From contig NC_016484.1 of the NCBI RefSeq assembly GCF_000227115.2, positions 558,001-622,000 of the forward strand: a stretch of DNA of 64,000 bases. Reading direction: 5' to 3'. Shown one piece after another: positions 43,020-55,200 of this stretch. A program made the translations under genes and the position numbers. Position 1 is the stretch's first letter; each line of letters begins with the position of its first letter. Under the pieces are notes generated by a model. It was not told the origin of the DNA and did not search any database. It saw nothing but the letters and a program-made list of their open reading frames with translations. The stretch comes from Naumovozyma dairenensis CBS 421 (lineage: Eukaryota > Ascomycota > Saccharomycetes > Saccharomycetales > Saccharomycetaceae).

Positions 43020-44242
43020 TTAGGAGATTAGTTGTTTTTGTTTATTTTTAATAATATATCTAGGTATGATTTCAATTAATTTAGTTATGAAAAATATTCG
43101 TTGTCATCTTTATGAGGAGATTTCGAACATGATACTTTAGGTAAGAATTGCATGGACGATATAATCGACGACGTAGCTTATATATAAAATTTCTAATCTC
43201 GCGAGGACACATTTTCGTATGTTTAATGTTGGCAACATACATAACCTTACATTACATCTTCTAGCAGGGCGTAAGGAAGATTCAGGAAAACTTGCCCGGG
43301 TCTTCGAGGTTCGTAGCGAAGTTAATTTGCAGGAAAGATTTGGAGGTATTCTATCAGTGGGTTGGGTAGTGCCTTAAAATGTCGTGTCTCCATGATCTAT
43401 CTATACACAGGTATGCAGAAAAAAGTAGGCATATGCATCGATATTTAAGTTTGAGATATCGACAGACAGAGCAGGAGCATAATGCCGCGTATCAACATTG
43501 ATATTTAACTTTAAAAACTTCCTCAGTGCAATACTCTGTTCCTCCTCTTCCACTTCCACATCACACTGAAGGAAATAAGTCCCAAAAAAGAACTTATTAA
43601 ACTTCACGTGTTTTTTTTTATAAGAGAAACTAAGAGGGGCCCTTAATGCAGGCTTCCGTATTTAGTGATATCCCCCCCAATATCTGTACGTACGTATCTT
43701 TTTCTTGTCCACGTTAGGTGGTGAGGACGGCACCGTTACGTAAGGATTTTCTACCGTAACGAACTGTATTCGAAGCCTAGCCTAGTTTAGGTTCTGTAAC
43801 CGTCGAGGTCTTTCCTGATCTGTGAAGCCTACGTATGTTCGTAGGTACAGTCATGGGAGGGTTGGCTTGGATTGAAAAATTCGGATGTACAAGGGGGGAC
43901 GTCAGAACTGGCATTGGGGGGGGGGGAATAGTTTCTACCTCTCCCATATACACTTACAGCGATGATTTGGAGAGGATTTCCCCTGCTTGAAATTTCCTTC
44001 CTTCCTGCATAAGGAGAAGTAGATAATTATGTCTCTATGCATTGTTCCAAGTAAGGGGGCCATTTGTCAGTACGTACGTATAATAGTACATATGTAACTT
44101 TAACTTATTACAAAAATTCATTGGGGAGCCTAAATGAGAAAGGAACGTAGCAAAAATTTTAGGTTTTGGTGGGTGAAATTAGTTCAAAATTGATTATTCC
44201 TTTTTTTGGTGGAAAGGTCCTACAAAAAGCTCACGCGTTTTT
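43020..44242. other. Adhesin C upstream region, first part
   Basis: No gene is seen. It contains TACGTACGTA words near 43690 and 44072, a C7 run near 43675 and a G11 run at 43916-43926. Confidence 0.4.
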
Positions 44243-44578
44243 NNNNNNNNNNNNNNNNNNNNNNNNNNNNNNNNNNNNNNNNNNNNNNNNNNNNNNNNNN
44301 NNNNNNNNNNNNNNNNNNNNNNNNNNNNNNNNNNNNNNNNNNNNNNNNNNNNNNNNNNNNNNNNNNNNNNNNNNNNNNNNNNNNNNNNNNNNNNNNNNNN
44401 NNNNNNNNNNNNNNNNNNNNNNNNNNNNNNNNNNNNNNNNNNNNNNNNNNNNNNNNNNNNNNNNNNNNNNNNNNNNNNNNNNNNNNNNNNNNNNNNNNNN
44501 NNNNNNNNNNNNNNNNNNNNNNNNNNNNNNNNNNNNNNNNNNNNNNNNNNNNNNNNNNNNNNNNNNNNNNNNNNNNNN
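44243..44578. other. Assembly gap (336 N)
   Basis: Run of N flanked on the right by GC-rich sequence. Confidence 0.99.
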
Positions 44579-44691
44579 TTATATACGAAATAGGTAATGT
44601 TCCGAGGCCGCGAGGTCTTGGGAGCCCCCTTCTACTCCCGAAATTTTCTAATCCAACCCACCCACTCAACGCCTCCCATCTCTGCTTGGGG

Positions 44692-45009
44692 CTATAGTGC
44701 ATTTTGTTCTGAATTCATTTTAACTAGTAAAAAGTTCTTCAGGCTGATTATGGTATAGTACCAACTAAATTCAAAGTTTATTAACGGAAACAATTGTACA
44801 TATCCGTATGCAGCCAGACCTAAGAGTAGGAAAGAGGTAATCAAAGCTTGCTTTATGCTTAATGATATCTATTCAGCTTCATCAGACATTATAATCTGTT
44901 GGACTTTGTGCTGATTTAGCACTAAAGCCACGGGGTCTATTTGTTCATTTACTTGAGAGTTATCAGAGTGGTCTTGGGCGTTGTTGTTGTTGTTGTTGTT
45001 GTTGTTCAT
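44692..45009 (-). pseudogene. Small membrane-protein frame interrupted by one in-frame TAG
   Basis: From the ATG at 45007-45009 the frame reads Met, nine Asn, then a hydrophilic segment containing EQIDPVALVLNQHKVQQII, and stops at TAG 44869-44871 after 46 residues. The same frame continues open for a further 58 residues to TAG 44692-44694. That part contains a clear membrane segment (LITSFLLLGLAAYGYVQLFP) and a short tail. A single nonsense codon between a well-formed hydrophilic head and a well-formed membrane tail suggests a gene of about 105 residues with a recent nonsense mutation, a sequencing error, or readthrough. I do not recognise the family. Confidence 0.5.
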
Positions 45010-47269
45010 AATGTAGTTGTTGATGTTGATGTTGTGTATTGATTATGTAATAGTTATTTGATAGTGTATACAGTTGATTCACTATATCTATTTGTCGTTA
45101 TTTTTTCCTCAGTTTATGTACATATTCAAGGAGAGTCTTCCTACCTTCTATCTTATTACAATGTCCACTTATATATTCCACACAGTGGTTCATTTGAGTG
45201 GGTTGATCCCAGCTACATGTATTCAATCACAGAGACTTTATTATGAATATTAAATCATACGCGTAATATCAAATTTGACGAATATGTTAATGAGGAATTT
45301 TTTTTCGTATCTGTCTTACATAATTATATATTTCTCTTGTCCATAATATGGAGAAAAGCAGGGTGCCCCCCAAAGGACATGTCTGCCATCAGTACTAACT
45401 CTAATACCGTATACTTTATCTACAGTTTTATTATTATCATAATCATTGTTCCCTGCTCTCCTGATCACTCCTTCTCCTTCTCCCCTCTAGGAGGGACGGA
45501 TACGAAGTAGATAAGATAGTACTATAAAGTTGTTCAAGAACGTACTCTTTTTATATAAAATTTCTGACATGCATTTTGCGTAATTGGTCTACTAATATTT
45601 CATACAACGGGTGATGGAACTATAAGAATATTAGTTATTTTGTTTATTCTCCAATTAAATACTTTGTTAGATGTAATTTACTTCTTGTTGTTAGTGCAGG
45701 GTTACCTATTAATGAGTTCAGGTGTAATATATAGGGCTCGTTTTTATTCCTCGGTTATATAATAAGTAGATAGGGTAATAATGTGATAAGGGGAATACTT
45801 AAAGGGTTAGAAGAGTGGTAACGTTATCTGACATAGCTTTCGGTTACAAAGTCATCTTTAGTAGTTCTTAAAGGATCGTCAAGGTCGGCGTGTTGCATAG
45901 TATATGCGGGTAATACATTTTATTATGATCCTCGTTATATTTGATCAGACTGCAACTAGTATTCAGTCAATCCTAGTCCGTGCTTATGGTCCGGACTAGT
46001 TTTAGTTTAGAGCAATTATATCAAATTAACGCTATTATTAGGCAAGTGGTACATTTCTAACCCTGTTATTGTATCAAATTCCTCACGTATGTCTATTCAA
46101 GCTGAATTAGCAGGCACCTTACTGTGACGTTGAGTACTCCATGTCAACAATTTGAATTTTGTCGAGAGATGATTTACCTGATTGAGATTGAGATTGATTA
46201 GCAATCCTAGAGTTAATAATAATTGCAAAGTGTTCAATCGATTGTTGTAAGTAACTGTTTTCNNNNNNNNNNNNNNNNNNNNATAGGAAAATCAAGCGTA
46301 ACTTCCTTCAAGCGCGACAGTGTTGTTAANAAAAACTTTCAATTATTGAGACATATCGTTACAGCTGCTTCTCAGGCTGTTATTATCAAATATGATTGTG
46401 ATATTTCTGAGAAAAACAAGAGGTGGGACCATGTCATTCTCCCCAATATACTTACTACCTCAGTTAATAGTGATCTGAATCGTGGGTACAGAAAGTTCGG
46501 ACTGTCTAGACAATCGTGATATGTGTTTTGGTTTCATTTGCAGTAAAAATCATTTTCCTTATATTCTCCTTTAAGAGAGTTAAGAGAATTTTTCTTATCT
46601 GAATTATTCTGGAAAAAATTTCAATATATTATGTTGTACTATTTAGTTAATTTGTGTCCCAACACTGGTCTTTACGACGGCACGCGAACCGTCGTGACTT
46701 TAATGCACACTCTCACTTAATCAATATGATGTCTTTTGCCCTAATTGCTGGCCAGCCTAATAATATTGTGGTTATTTCTCTGTATCCACGTGTACGTTCT
46801 AGGCATCGTAGGACACCAGACTATCCTATCCTCCGCTCCCCTTCCTGGCCGGAAGTTTCTATAGGCAGACCCCGACCTCTTCAGTGCTTTTGGCGATAGC
46901 GGCAATCACTTTATCCTTAACCTTAACTAATACTTACGGAATAGGTCTAGTGCTATTTTCCATCATAAGAGCTTGGCGAAAAGAAATCAAATCGTTATTT
47001 TCCCGTCGTGAGTAATCCATTAGGAAATACTCAAGGCGCTGCAGAACATTAGAAGTTCGTTACGGAAAGGCAGTACAGACTTTTTCTTCCGTTAGTGACG
47101 GTTCTATTTTCTATTAATGATGTGCTGTAAAGTGTAAATTAGAAGCTATAATTTATAATTATATGCTACGTTCTCATTCTAAAAACTTTCTAACTTTTCC
47201 ATTGATGTATCTATAATGTATATATTTTTGGGCCTCACTATACACTATCTACAAATAAGTTGGATATCA
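45010..47269. other. 2.2-kb gene-poor stretch
   Basis: No convincing gene is seen. It contains an N20 gap at 46263-46282, a single N at 46330, and a perfect 7-bp stem with an 8-base loop at 46674-46695 (ACGACGG/CCGTCGT). A 98-residue frame that spans the N20 gap (46223-46519) is unsupported. Confidence 0.4.
46263..46282. other. Assembly gap (20 N)
   Basis: Run of 20 N. A single further N is at 46330. Confidence 0.99.
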
Positions 47270-48163
47270 GTCCTTCGACACTACTGAAGAGGTGTGTGAT
47301 TTAATGAAAAAATTCGTAGTATCAGTAGTCTTCTCATGCAAGTTATTATTTTTCGTATGTAATCCATAACAAAAATAATTATATCTTACCATACATAGTT
47401 CCTATGGTTGGAATATAAGCCTCGTTATCTAATTCTGGTGTACAGTTATCATTAGAGTCAACTCTACGGAGAATGAAATCGAAACTCTCTTCATCCAACT
47501 TTGGAGGAACACCAGTCTTGTTCCAACCACAGTAGGCTTCTCCAAAGGGTTGAGAGTTTTGTTCAGAATAATAAGCAAAAAAGTCAAAGCCCTTCTACCG
47601 AAGAAGATCAGGAATGACATTTATCGAATTGCCGGGGCATAAATCACAATTTTGAAGACAACCCTTCAAAATTTCTATACCAATATCGACTAATTGTAGC
47701 ATTGTCATATGCATGAAATTTTTTCCCTGCAAGTACGATCTAAAATAGAACACGCAAAAAGCAAGAAATAATTGATTTTAATCATATATTAGTACTCCTT
47801 GCATAGTTATATTGTGACGATGGAGAGATCCCATCAGAAAGAAAATCCTCTTCATCAATTTTAATCTTTTGGGAAATACCTTGTTGCACCTAACCCAGGA
47901 TATCAAACTATAAACGTGGAAGAGGAATCCTCTTTGAGAAGAAATTGGTAACGACATCAAAAAGGTTACAAAGAAGTATTGGCATTTTCGTGATTCGAAT
48001 CCTTATCCAAACTTCTAGCGACATCACAACTACTAGAAGAGAAATTTCTAGTTTCACTCTTGAAAAAGAGGCCAATATTAGGAAAACAGTTCATCGATCT
48101 TCTCTTTTGTAGGTGAGCGAAGTAGACGTCCTCATGTTGATCTTCTAGGCTTCTGATGCTCAT
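47270..48163 (-). pseudogene. Decayed protein-coding gene, family unknown
   Basis: On the minus strand, protein-like stretches follow one another in changing frames. The first is an ATG-started 65-residue piece (47966-48163, with RSMNCFPNIGLFFKSETRNF). The next contains KIKIDEEDFLSDGISPSS (about 47800-47870). A 3' piece at about 47380-47630 contains FGEAYCGWNKTGVPPKLDEE. An open stretch of about 40 codons then runs to a TGA near 47270. Several stops and frame shifts separate the pieces. The composition (Cys, Trp, Gly, acidic patches) is unlike AT-rich noise. I cannot name the family. No repeat or mobile element is visible at its borders. Confidence 0.55.
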
Positions 48164-48238
48164 AAATAGTTATTAGCTATGTAATACTACGAGTCCTTTT
48201 CTACTGCGTACGCGTTTAGAACACGAAAAAATATGAAG

Positions 48239-48690
48239 NNNNNNNNNNNNNNNNNNNNNNNNNNNNNNNNNNNNNNNNNNNNNNNNNNNNNNNNNNNNNN
48301 NNNNNNNNNNNNNNNNNNNNNNNNNNNNNNNNNNNNNNNNNNNNNNNNNNNNNNNNNNNNNNNNNNNNNNNNNNNNNNNNNNNNNNNNNNNNNNNNNNNN
48401 NNNNNNNNNNNNNNNNNNNNNNNNNNNNNNNNNNNNNNNNNNNNNNNNNNNNNNNNNNNNNNNNNNNNNNNNNNNNNNNNNNNNNNNNNNNNNNNNNNNN
48501 NNNNNNNNNNNNNNNNNNNNNNNNNNNNNNNNNNNNNNNNNNNNNNNNNNNNNNNNNNNNNNNNNNNNNNNNNNNNNNNNNNNNNNNNNNNNNNNNNNNN
48601 NNNNNNNNNNNNNNNNNNNNNNNNNNNNNNNNNNNNNNNNNNNNNNNNNNNNNNNNNNNNNNNNNNNNNNNNNNNNNNNNNNNNNNNNNN
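48239..48690. other. Assembly gap (452 N) upstream of SWS2
   Basis: Run of N. It ends 63 bp before the SWS2 ATG. Confidence 0.99.
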
Positions 48691-48753
48691 TATACATATT
48701 TTCTTCTATTATATTGCAAATTTTTTTTGGTGCTTTGATTCAGTGAACAAACA

Positions 48754-49116
48754 ATGGTAGTACATATTTTGGGTAAAGCTTTTAAGGGGAAAGAATTGAT
48801 ATCGATCGGTTTGGCATCAAAATTCTACGGGATCGGCAATTCGACAGCACAACAACTTTGTTCAAAACTTGGATTTTATCCTGCAATGAGGATGCATCAA
48901 TTATCAGAAACTCAAATTTTAACACTTGTTAGTGTGTTATCAAATATGACGATTGAGGGAGAAGCTAGAGCAATTGTAAGAGACAACATAGCAATGAAGA
49001 AAAAAATCGGCATCTATGAAGGTATGAGACATGCTTTACATTTACCGGTGCGAGGCCAAAATACTAGAAATAATGCAAAAACGGCAAGGAAATCAAATCA
49101 TAATGATAGAAGGTGA
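48754..49116 (+). CDS. SWS2: Mitochondrial ribosomal protein uS13m, Sws2 (120 aa)
   Basis: The complete S13 fold signature is present: [31 protein letters not shown] at the start, [25 protein letters not shown] in the middle, and [26 protein letters not shown] at the end, the tRNA/RNA-binding basic tail. It is a small-subunit component of the mitochondrial ribosome. The protein ends about 20 residues earlier than I recall for S. cerevisiae Sws2 (about 143 aa); the core is intact. Orientation relative to PMS1 is as for YNL081C and YNL082W. Confidence 0.95.
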   Translation: MVVHILGKAFKGKELISIGLASKFYGIGNSTAQQLCSKLGFYPAMRMHQLSETQILTLVSVLSNMTIEGEARAIVRDNIAMKKKIGIYEGMRHALHLPVRGQNTRNNAKTARKSNHNDRR

Positions 49117-49712
49117 CTCTGCACCTTGTACAGACTACGCAAATATTAACAGACGAGAGACATCCGTGAAAATATAAACACCTCTAGTGAAAACTAAATC
49201 TTCATATCTTGTAATTAGCCATGATAAATATCGTGAAGGCCTTTTTTTAACTCGGCGTTTTATTAACAGTTATCGACTCCAATGGAACTCAAAACTGGGA
49301 ATAATTGGCCAAAAATGTACCAACTATAAACCTAGTTATTTTTGTTCATCACAAAAAATTCCTTTTTAGTTTTTTATTTAACAGAACCTTAATTAAAATT
49401 TAATCCTAATATTTTTACGATATTAGTTAATAGTCTGGCAGATTTTTTCCCCTACGCTACTTGAACTTCTACTAAAAAAACAACGCTACTTATTCTACGA
49501 TATAGATCTATAAATAAGGAATAAAACATCTATAAACTCCAATCCGAAAATATGTTTTGTATATAACTGAATTTAATTCTATCAATAATTGATACATGGA
49601 ATATTCACCTTAAGAATAATATACAAAAAATTAACGTACTAGGAACGTAAAAAGAACAGATTTAACTTTATAATAACTATAACAATTAAGTAGATATTAT
49701 AAGAAAAAATGT
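49117..49712. other. Intergenic between SWS2 and adhesin D
   Basis: This is the 3' flank of two convergent genes. No gene is seen. Confidence 0.45.
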
Positions 49713-50178
49713 NNNNNNNNNNNNNNNNNNNNNNNNNNNNNNNNNNNNNNNNNNNNNNNNNNNNNNNNNNNNNNNNNNNNNNNNNNNNNNNNNNNNNNNN
49801 NNNNNNNNNNNNNNNNNNNNNNNNNNNNNNNNNNNNNNNNNNNNNNNNNNNNNNNNNNNNNNNNNNNNNNNNNNNNNNNNNNNNNNNNNNNNNNNNNNNN
49901 NNNNNNNNNNNNNNNNNNNNNNNNNNNNNNNNNNNNNNNNNNNNNNNNNNNNNNNNNNNNNNNNNNNNNNNNNNNNNNNNNNNNNNNNNNNNNNNNNNNN
50001 NNNNNNNNNNNNNNNNNNNNNNNNNNNNNNNNNNNNNNNNNNNNNNNNNNNNNNNNNNNNNNNNNNNNNNNNNNNNNNNNNNNNNNNNNNNNNNNNNNNN
50101 NNNNNNNNNNNNNNNNNNNNNNNNNNNNNNNNNNNNNNNNNNNNNNNNNNNNNNNNNNNNNNNNNNNNNNNNNNNNNN
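49713..50178. other. Assembly gap (466 N), holding the adhesin D C-terminus
   Basis: Run of N inside the repeat array. The sequence to its left is non-coding, so the stop codon and any GPI signal are inside the gap. Confidence 0.95.
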
Positions 50179-51930
50179 GGTGGAAACATTGGAGTTGGCG
50201 TACGATGATGGAACAACAGACGATCCAGAAACAGTGGATGAGACACCAGAGGTGGAAACACTGGAGTTGGCATACGATGATGGAACAACAGAAGATCCAG
50301 ATTCAGTGGATGACACACCAGAGGTGGAGGCACTGGAGTTGACATACGATGATGGAACAACAGAAGATCCAGATTCAGTGGATGACACACCAGAGGTGGA
50401 GGCACTGGAGTTGGCATACGATGATGGAACAACTGAAGATCCAGAAACAGTGGATGACACACCAGAGGTGGAAACACTGGAGTTGGCATACGATGATGGA
50501 ACAACAGAAGATCCAGAAACAGTGGATGAGACACCAGAGGTGGAGGCACTGGAGTTGGCATACGATGATGGAACAACAGAAGATCCGGAAACAGTGGATG
50601 ACATACCAGAGGTGGAGGCACTGGAGTTGACATACGATGATGGAACAACTGAAGATCCAGATTCAGTGGATGACACACCAGAGGTGGAGGCACTGGAGTT
50701 GGCATACGATGATGGAACAACAGAAGATCTGGATTCAGTGGATGACACACCAGAGGTGGAGGCACTGGAGTTGACATACGATGATGGAACAACAGAAGAT
50801 CCAGAAACAGTGGATGAGACACCAGAGGTGGAGGCACTGGAGTTGACATACGATGATGGAACAACAGAAGATCCAGATTCAGTGGATGAGACACCAGAGG
50901 TGGAGGCACTGGAGTTGGCATACGATGATGGAACAACAGAAGATCCAGATTCAGTGGATGACACACCAGAGGTGGAAGCACTGGAGTTGGCATACGATGA
51001 TGGAACAACAGAAGATCCAGAAACAGTGGATGACACACCAGAGGTGGAGGCACTGGAGTTGGCGTACGATGATGGAACAACAGAAGATCCAGATTCAGTG
51101 GATGAGGTACCAGAGGTGGAGGCACTGGAGTTGGCGTACGATGATGGAACAACAGAAGATCCAGAAACAGTGGATGACACACCAGAGGTGGAGGCACTGG
51201 AGTTGGCATACGATGATGGAACAACAGAAGATCCAGATTCAGTGGATGACACACCAGAGGTGGAAACACTGGAGTTGACATACGATGATGGAATAACAGA
51301 AGATCCAGATTCAGTGGATGAGACACCAGAGGTGGAGGCACTGGAGTTGGCATACGATGATGGAACAACAGAAGATCCAGATTCAGTGGATGACACACCA
51401 GAGGTGGAAACACTGGAGTTGGCATACGATGATGGAACAACAGAAGATCCAGAAACAGTGGATGACACACCAGAGGTGGAAACACTGGAGTTGGCATACG
51501 ATGATGGAACAACAGAAGATCCAGAAACAGTGGATGAGACACCAGAGGTGGAGGCACTGGAGTTGGCGTACGATGATGGAACAACAGAAGATCCAGATTC
51601 AGTGGATGAGACACCAGAGGTGGAGGCACTGGAGTTGGCATACGATGATGGAACAACAGAAGATCTGGATTCAGTGGATGACACACCAGAGGTGGAGGCA
51701 CTGGAGTTGACATACGATGATGGAACAACAGAAGATCTGGATTCACTGGATGACACACCAGAGGTGGAGGCACTGGAGTTGGCATACGATGATGGAACAA
51801 CAGACGATCCAGAAACAGTGGATGAGACACCAGAGGTGGAGGCACTGGAGTTGGCATACGATGATGGAACAACAGAAGATCCGGAAACAGTGGATGACAC
51901 ACCAGAGGTGGAGGCACTCGAGTTGGTGTA
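50179..51930 (-). repeat. 72-bp coding repeat array, about 24 units, in adhesin D
   Basis: 1752 bases of head-to-tail 72-bp units in one frame. Variation is confined to a handful of codons: Val/Glu after SST, Gly/Arg before SSVV, Ala/Val in SSYxN, and Ala/Val in SSxSTS. Variants occur in mixed combinations along the array. The antisense strand is also open (acidic, Glu/Asp-rich), a by-product of the composition. Confidence 0.95.
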
Positions 51931-52296
51931 AGATGATGGAACAGCGGTCCTAGCAACTGTAGGTCCGGTAGATGAAGCAACATTCAAGGAACTTCTTGAT
52001 ATTGAAGGTATTGGAGGTGTTGATGTAGCATTTGTGATTGAAGTTGCTACAGTGAACTGGTTACTAAATAAATATTGAGATGATAGTTGCGTAGATGACA
52101 TCGGGTATAAACCTGTTGAAAAGTCAGAATAAGGGATACTTATGTAAAACATTGTTTCTAAAGTTAGAGCACCAGTAATATGAGTTGTTACATATACAAC
52201 CTCTGACACATTGTCATTGGAAGATTGCCCTAACGCTAAAGCAACATTTAGAAAGACTAAAAGTCCCAGGTACAACGAATAGAGGAAACTTTTCAT
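50179..52296 (-). CDS. Ser/Thr-rich adhesin-like protein D (C-terminus in gap)
   Basis: The signal peptide is MKSFLYSLYLGLLVFLNVALALG. An N-terminal domain of about 100 residues follows (VVYVTTHITGALTLETMFYI, LSSQYLFSNQF), related to gene B through ET..YI and LSS.Y.LF but without PA14 or lectin motifs. Then come about 24 uninterrupted 24-residue units (GSSVVPSSYANSSASTSGV type) running into the gap. The visible part is in one unbroken frame. The C-terminal GPI signal seen in gene A is expected in the gap. The repeat unit is shared with gene A. Predicted as a heavily O-mannosylated cell-wall stalk protein. There are 4.5 kb of non-coding DNA upstream. Confidence 0.88.
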
Positions 52297-55200
52297 ATCG
52301 ATGTTCGACTGGAAGGTTTTCTATTATGAGTTTTAAATTAGTTCTTCTGATATTTTGGTATACTTAAGATAATGGATTAGCTTTTTTGGTTTATGTCCAA
52401 TTTTGTTTTTGTGGGATTCAATGGTATAGAATAGATGTTCTTTCTAGCTTTGGAACGCTTACTTTAAATATAAGCCTAAGATTGGAACCAAATTTGAAGT
52501 TGAGAAACACAATTAAGCTAATAAATAGGTAAGCAAAGTTGGAATCATTTAAAGTTAATCATTCAATGCATGGTATATGCGCTTCTATTCGCGGTCTTTC
52601 TGTGTAACAGGACCTGTGTCTCGAAAGATCTTCTTTAGCTTCTAGGTTAGCAACCTTTCTTGGCAAAAAAAAATGATAAATTTGATGCTGTCGATATTAC
52701 TGTTCAGCAGACAGATATACGCACGGAAATAAGCAGTACGGCAACATCTATTCTTCATATTTGGAAGAAATAGACACCTGTAACATTACCGCTACGCTAT
52801 GTAAGTACGTATTATTGTCCTTTTCTTGTGGATGCGTAAATTATTTTCAAAGAATATATTCCTTGTCAGTACTTAAGCGAAATTCAGCGCAACTATACTG
52901 TCCGCAGTGGTCGCGCTGGGGTTTCTTTAGGCACTTGAATCCCATATTTTCCAACCACTTGCAACAATAAATGGACAGTACCTTCCTATAAATTACTAGT
53001 TTGGTTTTTTCCTTGTTGTAGAAACTTTAAGTAAGATAAGCTCACGAAGAAGAAGTCTTTGTAGGACCTACACTTATGCGAGATCTCAAACAAACAGAAG
53101 CAGAGAGTTTCTCTTAGAGTTTCTCTCTTAACAAGGGTTTTACAAACATACAGGTAGCTTTGGGGCTGCATGAAAAAAAGGGTAAAGAACTAAAATAGGG
53201 CACATGATCTGAACTTAGAGGTGAAACACTCTCAGGACTTCGCAAACATTTTGTTTTGCATCAAATCAACTTTAAGGCTCGAACAATAATTGATCGTTGG
53301 TAAAATTAAAACCTTCAAAGTAGGTACTAAATTACATTAATTAGAAAAAACAAGCAGCAACTTAAAAGAACAAGATCAGGCACCAAATGTCGATCTTAGC
53401 GAACATAACCTGATCGGGAAAATTAGGGTAGAAACCATTGGTGCTAAAAGAAGATAATAGCTTATTATTGTATGGTCCTTCCTTGCCGCCTTTGCTAAAC
53501 TGGCAACGAACGTTTTCATCTGCTTGATTTTTTTAGCGCAAAATCTTCGAGTGACCTTGCAGAAAACCCTTTCCTTTTGGATCCATTCTCAAATTTAGTT
53601 TGGAGATATTAGTTTAAAACATGTATAGCTTGTATGACTTCATCAGCGTATCATCCAAATTCCCTTACATGAGGCACTTTGTACAACATGAAGAGGACGG
53701 GCAGTCGTCTAATCTAATGTTCTCAGGTCTACAGGGTTTACTTTTTTTCAGGAAAGTAAGGAAACGTTAGAGAGTTGGGTAACTCATGATGACCACGTTA
53801 ACACTATAGATAATTAAGAACAAAAACCTTGCCGCGGTCGCCCCAAGGTTAATAAATTTTAACAAAGTATGTTCGTCAAGGTGAAAAGCCTAGATACGGT
53901 ATTTTTTAAAGAAAATTGGATGTCGTCCCAGTAGCGCTTGCAGGAATTGGCTTCAACGGTGGGAATCTTTCTGGTTTCGGAAGAGAAGCTTCCAGCAGTT
54001 TTCTCTGTGTGGTACTCAGTAAAGTAAGTTGGTTCTCCTATCTAGGTCGTACTTCAACGTACGTATAGTTTAGGCATCTGAAGGTGCAACAAGTGTACGA
54101 CGAGGTTTGGTTTGCCTACTTAGTACGTACATATCCAAAGTGCTACTTACCATCTTCCACCTTCGAGGAAAGTGACTGAGAATTTTCCTTCCCGGAGAGG
54201 ATTATAATACCGTATAATAAGCAAGTACGTCATGCAGGGGACCTAAAAGTTTAAAAGCATTTTCCTTTAAGTAATCAAATTCTAATGTAAATCTTTCCAA
54301 ATCTGGTTGTTGCTTAGACGAGGGTGCCTGGGCCCCTGTACGTCCTATCATTTGACGGCCCGTGAAAAGTAACAAAATGTACGTACGTAAAGCACGGGGA
54401 GAGCCAAGCCGACAAGGCAGAAGGGTGAAAATTAAGATTTTCTCTCCCACCTATTGAAAACCCACAGTTTTGTCTTATCTTCTCAAACTTATTTTATGCC
54501 ATTTCTATATAGTATTACATAAATACTAGCCCTCAATGAATATACGAGGGGATATATATTAATTAGCATAACATCGTTTGGTTGCACAGATATATAATTT
54601 CCTTTTATGGTTTAGTTGAGTAATTCGTTTGAGTTAGCAGCATATCTTCCTGCTGAGCTGTTAAATGCCTAATTAAAATATTGCTGTTTAGGTGTAACAA
54701 CAATATTTATGAGTTGTCTTTAAATAGTAAATAAGTGTCTTTTTTATGTTTATAGTACATAAACCAAGTAAACAACTTTTACTCTTCAGGAAAATAAGGA
54801 AGAAAAGAAGGGAACCTTTGGCCTGGGAAAAGGGTCAATATAGAAGATTGAAGCTAAAAAACAAAATATTTTTGGACGTCAAGCAGAGAAATATTTTAAA
54901 CAACTTTTTTTTATCTCGTCCCAACAATAACTAAAAAAATGAGGGCGGATAACCTTATATATACCTTGGACATTTCAAAACTTCCTTTGATTTGAACTAC
55001 TTAGTTCTCAAAGGAATCAAATTTTCTCTGTTATCTATCTCGTTAACCTACGTACGCTTTTAAGATCCAGTAACAAACAATCAAAGGCGACGTGTCCAGA
55101 GGTGAGTTATGACTTATACTATAGTCGTATAGACTTTATTTATGTATATAGATTACCTAATGAAGTTGAACTATAGAGAAAACAGTTACACGTATTTTTT

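Noticed and set aside
44166..44702. Frames of 143-163 residues spanning the N gap at 44243-44578
   Set aside because: They are mostly N, and the few real residues show no family resemblance.
49709..51931. 740-residue acidic plus-strand frame opposite adhesin D (and similar frames at 33397-33981)
   Set aside because: It is the antisense shadow of a 72-bp repeat without stops in several frames. The minus strand has the signal peptide and Ser/Thr-rich reading.
49686..51983. Pro/Leu/His-rich minus-strand frame across adhesin D repeats (also in 31463-33922)
   Set aside because: Another shadow frame of the same repeats. It has no signal peptide and is not continuous with the GPI end except by the arbitrary N count.
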